DNA from: Vallitalea sp.
GTDB lineage: Bacteria; Bacillota; Clostridia; Lachnospirales; Vallitaleaceae
Assembly: GCA_025210235.1 (NCBI GenBank)
Contig: JAOASG010000024.1
Location: 113,546-177,545, forward strand
Direction of reading: 5' to 3'
Length of the DNA stretch: 64,000 nucleotides
This document shows, one piece after another, positions 59,329-64,000 of this stretch (position 1 is the first letter of the stretch; every line of letters begins with the position of its first letter). The notes beneath the pieces are model-generated. The model was not told the origin of the DNA. It made no database searches and worked only from the letters and a program-made list of their open reading frames with translations. Both the position numbers and the translations under genes were made by a program.

Positions 59329-59898
59329 ATGAAAGTAGTAGCATTCAACGGTAGTCCGAGAAAAAATGGTAACACTTATACTTTGTTAAAAACAGTATTA
59401 GAACAAATAGAGAAGGAAAATATAGATACAGAATTGATTCATGTAGGAGATAGAAATATACATGGGTGTATTGCATGTGGCATGTGTAGAAAAAAAGGAA
59501 ATAATAGATGTGTATTTGACGATGATATAGTTAATGAATGTATAGAAAAAATTATCGAAGCTGATGGGATTATACTTGGGTCACCAGTATATTTTGCAGA
59601 TTTATCAGCCCAAATGAAAGCTTTTATCGATAGAGTAGGTTATGTAACACGTCCGAATAGATTGTTAAAAAGAAAAGTATGTGCTTCAGTTGTATCACAG
59701 AGAAGAAATGGTGCGATAGCCGCCTTTAATGCTATGAATAATTTATTTACAATATCTGAATCAATTATTGTTGGTTCTGATTATTGGAATCAAGGGATAG
59801 GGAAAGCTCCAGGGGATGTAATTAATGACGTAGAAGGAATAAATGTAATGAAGACATTAGGTGAGAATATGGCTTGGTTATTAAAGAAGACAGTATAA
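59329..59898 (+). CDS. Flavodoxin-family NAD(P)H-dependent FMN reductase
   Basis: 189 residues. FNGSPRKNGNTYTLLKTVLE binds the FMN phosphate; CIACGMCRKKGNNRC follows the iron-sulfur flavoprotein pattern of closely spaced cysteines; GIILGSPVYFADLSAQMKAF closes the flavin site. Probably reduces quinones or metals, or carries electrons. It follows the receptor-glycosyltransferase gene by 30 bp in the same direction and may be in one transcript with it. Confidence 0.88.
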   Translation: MKVVAFNGSPRKNGNTYTLLKTVLEQIEKENIDTELIHVGDRNIHGCIACGMCRKKGNNRCVFDDDIVNECIEKIIEADGIILGSPVYFADLSAQMKAFIDRVGYVTRPNRLLKRKVCASVVSQRRNGAIAAFNAMNNLFTISESIIVGSDYWNQGIGKAPGDVINDVEGINVMKTLGENMAWLLKKTV

Positions 59899-59929
59899 TA
59901 GTAAAATCTGTAATGATAATAAAAATCTG

Positions 59930-60003
59930 TTAAAATGATAAAAAGCATTGACATTTTTTATCATTTTAATTATTATTAAAGTAAGTAAATAAAGTTTACT
60001 AAC
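59930..60003 (+). promoter_or_regulatory. nag operon promoter and ROK operator
   Basis: TTGACA (59948-59953), 17 bases, TATTAT (59971-59976). GTAAGTAAA (59981-59989) and TTTACTAAC (59995-60003) form a dyad just after the -10 box, a likely site for the ROK regulator. In addition, TTAAAATGATAAAAA (59930-59944) and its perfect inverse (59955-59969) flank the -35 box; this may be a second operator or the terminator of the gene before. Confidence 0.7.
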
Positions 60004-60024
60004 TTAATTGTTGGGAGAGTTTTT

Positions 60025-61197
60025 ATGACACAAGCAGGAAATCAATCTATGGTAAAAAAAAATAATCAAGAAGCTATTGTAAGATATTTAATAAAAAATG
60101 GTGCAACTTCAAGAGCGGATTTATCAAAGATACTTAAAGTTAGTAAACCTACAATATCAAAAAATACTAATGAATTAATAGAAAAAGGAATATTAAATGA
60201 AGTTGGTAAAGGAGATAATGAATTAGGTAAAAAGTCTATTTTAGTTAATTTTAATAGAAAATTTAAATATGTATTAGGAATAGATATATCTAAAAGACGT
60301 TTTAAAATTGCACTAGGTAATTTAATGTGTAATATTATTGATACGTTAGATATTGAGTACAATCATCCAAATGATATTGACTGTATATCCTTTATACAAG
60401 ATTTTTTATCTACAAATAAAATTAATGAAGAAGATATTTATTGTATTGGAATTTCTTATCCAGGTATCATTAGTGAAGGAGAATTTCCTAACATAATATC
60501 AGAGAAGGTAAATCAAGTTAAACTTCTTAAACTAACAGAAGCTCTTAATAAGAGATTTAACTCACAGATGATAATTAAAAATGACATAAATCTAGCTATT
60601 ATTGGTGAAAGATTAAAAGCAGATTTAATGGATATTGATAATCTATTGTATATTAGTGTAGATGTAGGTGTTGGTGCAGGATTAGTAATTAATGGTAAAC
60701 TCTATGAAGGAGATCGTAAAGGCGCAGGTGAAATTGGGTTTACTATACCAAGTATTAATATAGATGGAAACTATGTTAATATTGAAGATGTTGCATCAAA
60801 AACAGGAATTATAAAGACCATAAAAAGAGATTTTAATAAAATAAAAAATAGTAAATTATATGATTTATGTAATGGTAATATAGATAATATCTCTATTAAT
60901 ATATTTGAAAAAGCTTTAAATCAAAATGATTCATATTGTAATAAATTAATGAAAAATGTTTCTGAATATCTAGGAATTACTATTGCTAATATTATTGCTC
61001 TTCTTGATATTCAAAATGTTATTATTGGTGGAGATATACCTATATTACATAAATCCATTTTACCTGAGATAAATAATGTAGTATCTAATATATTACCATT
61101 TCAGACATCTATATCAAGTGCAAAAGTTAAAAATTCTAGTTTGATAGGAGCACTAGAAATAGCAGTGGAAGAAACTATTAAACAAATATTAAAGTGA
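60025..61197 (+). CDS. nagR/nagC-like: ROK-family transcriptional regulator (NagC-like)
   Basis: 390 residues. N-terminal winged helix (IVRYLIKNGATSRADLSKIL, KVSKPTISKNTNELIEKGI), then a ROK sugar-kinase-like domain: VLGIDISKRRFKIALG, ISVDVGVGAGLVINGKLYEG and GAGEIGF. The usual CxCGxxGC zinc motif of ROK proteins is missing. Position ahead of nagA and nagB makes GlcNAc-6-P or a related amino sugar the likely inducer. Confidence 0.9.
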   Translation: MTQAGNQSMVKKNNQEAIVRYLIKNGATSRADLSKILKVSKPTISKNTNELIEKGILNEVGKGDNELGKKSILVNFNRKFKYVLGIDISKRRFKIALGNLMCNIIDTLDIEYNHPNDIDCISFIQDFLSTNKINEEDIYCIGISYPGIISEGEFPNIISEKVNQVKLLKLTEALNKRFNSQMIIKNDINLAIIGERLKADLMDIDNLLYISVDVGVGAGLVINGKLYEGDRKGAGEIGFTIPSINIDGNYVNIEDVASKTGIIKTIKRDFNKIKNSKLYDLCNGNIDNISINIFEKALNQNDSYCNKLMKNVSEYLGITIANIIALLDIQNVIIGGDIPILHKSILPEINNVVSNILPFQTSISSAKVKNSSLIGALEIAVEETIKQILK

Positions 61198-61225
61198 GTT
61201 AATAATTAAAGAAAGAGGTGGTTAA

Positions 61226-62368
61226 ATGAAATGTATATATAATGGAAAATTACTCATTGATGGTAAATTTATAAATAATAAAGTAATAGTATTTGATGAA
61301 ACTATCTGTAAAATTATTGATGTAAGTGAATTAGATAATGAAATATTTGAGTGTAAAATTGATGCTAAAGGAAAATTTGTAGTACCTGGATTTATTGACG
61401 TTCATATCCACGGATATAAAGGTCATGATACTATGGATGGTGACATTGATGGGCTTAGAACAATTAGTAAGTTATTACCTGAAAATGGAGTTACATCATT
61501 TTTACCGACTACAATGACTATGGATGTTCCAACTATAAGAAAAGCTCTAGGTACAATAAAAACTATAATAGAAGATGAAAGTTATGGAGCGGAGGTATTA
61601 GGAACGCATCTTGAAGGCCCTTTTATAAATAAAGATTATAAAGGAGCTCAATCAGAAGAATATGTTATAGAACCAACAGGTTCAGTTATTGAGGGATATG
61701 AGGATATAGTAAAAATAATTACAATTGCTCCTGAAGTTAATGGTGCACTTGATTTTATTGAAAAATATACTAAAGAAAATGGTATTAAATTTTCTATGGG
61801 GCATAGTGGTGCTGATTATAATGAAGCTATCTCAGGTGTAGAAAAAGGAATATGCTCTTGTACGCATTTTTTTAATGCGATGACTGGCCTTCATCACCGA
61901 AATCCAGGAGTTGTAGGAGCAGGCATGAATTCTGATGTAAGATGTGAGTTAATAGCTGATACAATTCATGTTAATCCTGCATTATTTAGTCTTATTGCAC
62001 GTATTAAAGGTATGGATAAAATACTTCTAATTACAGATGCTATAATGGGAGCAGGTCTATGTGACGGGGAGTATTATCTTGGAGGACAAAAAGTTTATCT
62101 AAAAGATGGTAAATGTGTTCTAAGTGATGGAACTATTGCTGGAAGTTCATTAAAATTAAATAAAGCTATATATAATTTCACAAAGCATACTGAATATAAT
62201 TTTGAAAAAGTTATAGAGCTAGCAACTATTAATCCAGCAAAATATATAGGTGTTGATAATAAAAAAGGAACATTAGATATTGGTAAAGATGCAGATATCA
62301 CAATAATTGATGATAAACTAGAAATTTACTATACATTAGGGAAAGGAAAAACATTATATGAAAAATAA
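61226..62368 (+). CDS. nagA: N-acetylglucosamine-6-phosphate deacetylase
   Basis: 380 residues of the amidohydrolase superfamily. FVVPGFIDVHIHGYKGHDTM carries HxH, LGTHLEGPFINKDYKGAQ the metal-binding Glu, MGHSGADYNEA and CTHFFNAMTGLHHRNPG further His ligands, and LITDAIMGAG the catalytic Asp. Splits acetate from GlcNAc-6-P. Its end overlaps nagB by 11 bp. Confidence 0.95.
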   Translation: MKCIYNGKLLIDGKFINNKVIVFDETICKIIDVSELDNEIFECKIDAKGKFVVPGFIDVHIHGYKGHDTMDGDIDGLRTISKLLPENGVTSFLPTTMTMDVPTIRKALGTIKTIIEDESYGAEVLGTHLEGPFINKDYKGAQSEEYVIEPTGSVIEGYEDIVKIITIAPEVNGALDFIEKYTKENGIKFSMGHSGADYNEAISGVEKGICSCTHFFNAMTGLHHRNPGVVGAGMNSDVRCELIADTIHVNPALFSLIARIKGMDKILLITDAIMGAGLCDGEYYLGGQKVYLKDGKCVLSDGTIAGSSLKLNKAIYNFTKHTEYNFEKVIELATINPAKYIGVDNKKGTLDIGKDADITIIDDKLEIYYTLGKGKTLYEK

Positions 62369-63119
62369 AATTAGAGGAATGAGAATAATTGTATCAGATA
62401 CATATGAAGAAATGAGTAAAAAAGCTGCAACTATTGTTGCTGCTCAAGTAAATCTAAAACCAAATAGTATTCTTGGATTAGCTACAGGTGGAACTCCTGT
62501 AGGTATGTATAAAGAACTAGTTAAAATGTATAATGATGATGAAGTTGATTTTGAAGATGTTAAGTCATTTAATCTTGACGAATATTACCCAATTGACAAA
62601 ACTAATAATCAAAGTTATTACTACTATATGAATGATAATCTCTTTAAGCATATTAACATGAAAGAAGATAATATTAACATTCCTAATGGACATGCAGAAG
62701 ATATAGAAAAAGAATGTTATGAGTATGATAAAAATATTTATAACTCTGGAGGAATTGATTTACAGGTTTTAGGAATAGGAACAAATGGACATATTGGATT
62801 CAATGAACCAGATTTAACTTTTGAATCAGGAACACATAAAGTTAAACTTGATGATGAAACAATAAAGGCTAATTCTAGATTTTTTGATTCAATTGAAGAA
62901 GTACCAAAAGAAGCAATAAGTATGGGTATGAAAACAATTATGCAATCAAGAAAAATACTATTACTAGCTAATGGTGAGGCAAAAGCTAAAATTATTGAAA
63001 AAATGTTATTTGGAGAAATCTCACCTAATGTTCCAGCTTCAATTCTTCAATTACATCCTCATGTAATAGTTATTTTAGACAAAGAAGCTGCAAAATATAT
63101 TGAAGATAAAGTTAATTAG
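62358..63119 (+). CDS. nagB: Glucosamine-6-phosphate deaminase
   Basis: 253 residues. ILGLATGGTPVGMYKELVKM, FNLDEYYPI (catalytic Asp), LGIGTNGHIGFNEPDLTF and GTHKVKLDDETIKANSRFF are diagnostic. Converts GlcN-6-P to fructose-6-P and ammonia. I keep the ATG at 62358, preceded by AAAGGA 10 bases upstream, because the next ATG has its purine run only one base away. Completes the breakdown of N-acetylglucosamine; no transporter is present in the operon. Confidence 0.95.
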   Translation: MKNKIRGMRIIVSDTYEEMSKKAATIVAAQVNLKPNSILGLATGGTPVGMYKELVKMYNDDEVDFEDVKSFNLDEYYPIDKTNNQSYYYYMNDNLFKHINMKEDNINIPNGHAEDIEKECYEYDKNIYNSGGIDLQVLGIGTNGHIGFNEPDLTFESGTHKVKLDDETIKANSRFFDSIEEVPKEAISMGMKTIMQSRKILLLANGEAKAKIIEKMLFGEISPNVPASILQLHPHVIVILDKEAAKYIEDKVN

Positions 63120-63129
63120 AACTATTATA

Positions 63130-63159
63130 TTAATGCCTCGTTTTATAGCGAGGCATTAA
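63130..63159 (+). terminator. Hairpin after nagB
   Basis: TTAATGCCTCG ... CGAGGCATTAA, perfect 11-bp arms. Followed by A rather than T bases on the plus strand, so it may stabilise the mRNA end or act only weakly as terminator. Confidence 0.5.
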
Positions 63160-63219
63160 AAATAACTTGTTGATTGTAAAGTTATTAAAAATATGATTTA
63201 TATTTATAAAGGAGAGCAT

Positions 63220-63846
63220 ATGAATCAATATAATATTAAAATTATTAATGAAAAAGAAGTTAATTGGGATCAGGTTAAAGATTTAGAAATAGATAATTAT
63301 CCATGGTATGAAAATGGCTTAAAACAAAAAACATTTGTTAAAGTAGCTATACATAATGAATCTATTAATATAAAGGTATTATGTGAGGATATTCACAGTT
63401 ATAGTGAAGAAACTAATCTTAATGGAGATGTATATAAAGATAGTTGTTTTGAATTCTTCGTTACACCTGAAAATAGTTTGGGTGGAGGTTATTTTAATAT
63501 GGAAATTAATTGTTGTGGAGTACTTCATCTTTCATATAAAGATGAGGAGGGTAATAGAGTATTTTGTTCTAAAGAACAAGCTGAAAGAATAACTATTATA
63601 GCATCGATTACTTCTGCAACAAAAGAAGAAAAAATAGGTGATATTAGTTGGGAGTTATCTATTAAATTACCTATAGAAGTTCTAGAAGAAATGAGTGGAA
63701 AGAAAGTAGAATATGATTGTTGGTACGGTAATTTTTATCGTTGTGGAGGTAAAACAGAGCCACAATACGCTACATGGAATCCTATAGAATATAATATTCC
63801 TAATTTTCATTTGCCAAGTCAATTTGGAAAACTGACAATCTCTTAA
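63220..63846 (+). CDS. CBM9-like carbohydrate-binding protein
   Basis: 208 residues, no signal peptide. The pattern KTFVKVAIHNESINIKVLCE, VYKDSCFEFFVTPEN, YFNMEINCCGVLHLSY and a final W-Y-G-NFYRCGG ... YATWNPI matches cytoplasmic CBM9-like domains often annotated 'carbohydrate-binding family 9-like protein'. Ligand unknown; the nag operon next door suggests an amino sugar. Start at 63220 behind AAAGGAGAG. Confidence 0.8.
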   Translation: MNQYNIKIINEKEVNWDQVKDLEIDNYPWYENGLKQKTFVKVAIHNESINIKVLCEDIHSYSEETNLNGDVYKDSCFEFFVTPENSLGGGYFNMEINCCGVLHLSYKDEEGNRVFCSKEQAERITIIASITSATKEEKIGDISWELSIKLPIEVLEEMSGKKVEYDCWYGNFYRCGGKTEPQYATWNPIEYNIPNFHLPSQFGKLTIS

Positions 63847-63859
63847 TATAAAATATAAA

Positions 63860-63889
63860 AGACCACTGAAAATTAATTTTCAGTGGTCT
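63860..63889. terminator. 30-bp perfect palindrome after the CBM9-like gene
   Basis: AGACCACTGAAAATT followed by its exact reverse complement. A likely transcript end, although no T-run follows. The remaining bases to 64000 hold nothing I can identify. Confidence 0.6.
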
Positions 63890-64000
63890 AAAATCTAATT
63901 CTGTGAAATAATAAAATATGTGTTATTGACAATTAAAGATGTAAATTTTAGTTTTTAATAAATGTTAATGAATAATTTTATTTATATTTTTAATAACTAT

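Overview
The window is AT-rich (by eye about 30% G+C) chromosomal DNA from a strictly anaerobic, low-GC Firmicute of the class Clostridia. The evidence is two H-cluster [FeFe]-hydrogenase proteins in one operon, a B12-dependent glutamate mutase operon, a radical-SAM maturase, a 2-hydroxyacyl-CoA dehydratase activase, strong AGGAGG-type ribosome sites with some TTG/GTG starts, and the remains of a CotJA-type spore-coat gene. I see no rRNA, tRNA, CRISPR array, intact insertion sequence or prophage.

Layout. 1-10 kb: a Fur-type iron-controlled DUF2325 gene, an iron alcohol dehydrogenase divergent from an AraC regulator, a coiled-coil protein, a decayed cotJA fragment, a second AraC regulator, an MFS permease, a HAD phosphatase, an AIM24-family protein and an anaerobic sulfatase-maturase-like radical SAM enzyme. 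10.6-18.4 kb: a catabolic operon for glutamate through 3-methylaspartate (glmS-glmL-glmE-mal), continuing into AtuA-like, DUF4387 and P-loop/tRNA-SAD genes. 18.6-30 kb: a lipoprotein, a very large alpha-2-macroglobulin-like protein that lacks the thioester, and a 1413-residue CoA-dehydratase activase. 30-36 kb: a NhaC-type transporter under a lysine riboswitch, the tRNA 2-selenouridine synthase mnmH, malic enzyme and a membrane protein. 36-41 kb: an ABC ATPase remnant, a CAP-domain lipoprotein, a BlaI/M56-peptidase pair with a secreted protein, and deoD. 42-45.6 kb: a NifX/MinD-type cluster resembling the 'orange protein' loci. 45.8-52 kb: a diguanylate cyclase and a hydrogenase operon (2Fe-2S protein, PAS-containing sensory hydrogenase, PP2C/SpoIIE phosphatase, group-B-like hydrogenase) behind a Rex-type site. 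52-57 kb: a secreted protein, an ABC-F ATPase, CvfB and an azoreductase. 57.5-59.3 kb: a chemoreceptor signalling protein fused to the donor-binding half of a GT4 glycosyltransferase. 60-63.9 kb: a nag operon (ROK regulator, nagA, nagB) and a CBM9-like protein.

Themes. Redox and fermentation genes dominate: hydrogenases, alcohol dehydrogenase, malic enzyme and glutamate fermentation. Two of them carry Rex-like sites. The intergenic DNA is unusually structured. A 119-bp MITE is present in three full-length copies with 18-bp terminal repeats, and one insertion has a perfect 11-bp target duplication. A second family of about 110-bp nested palindromes keeps GTCC loop motifs while its perfect 22-23 bp closing stems differ in sequence. 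The best candidates for something undescribed are the receptor-glycosyltransferase fusion (57526-59298), the AtuA/DUF4387/P-loop-SAD tail of the glutamate operon, and the GTCC double-hairpin family.
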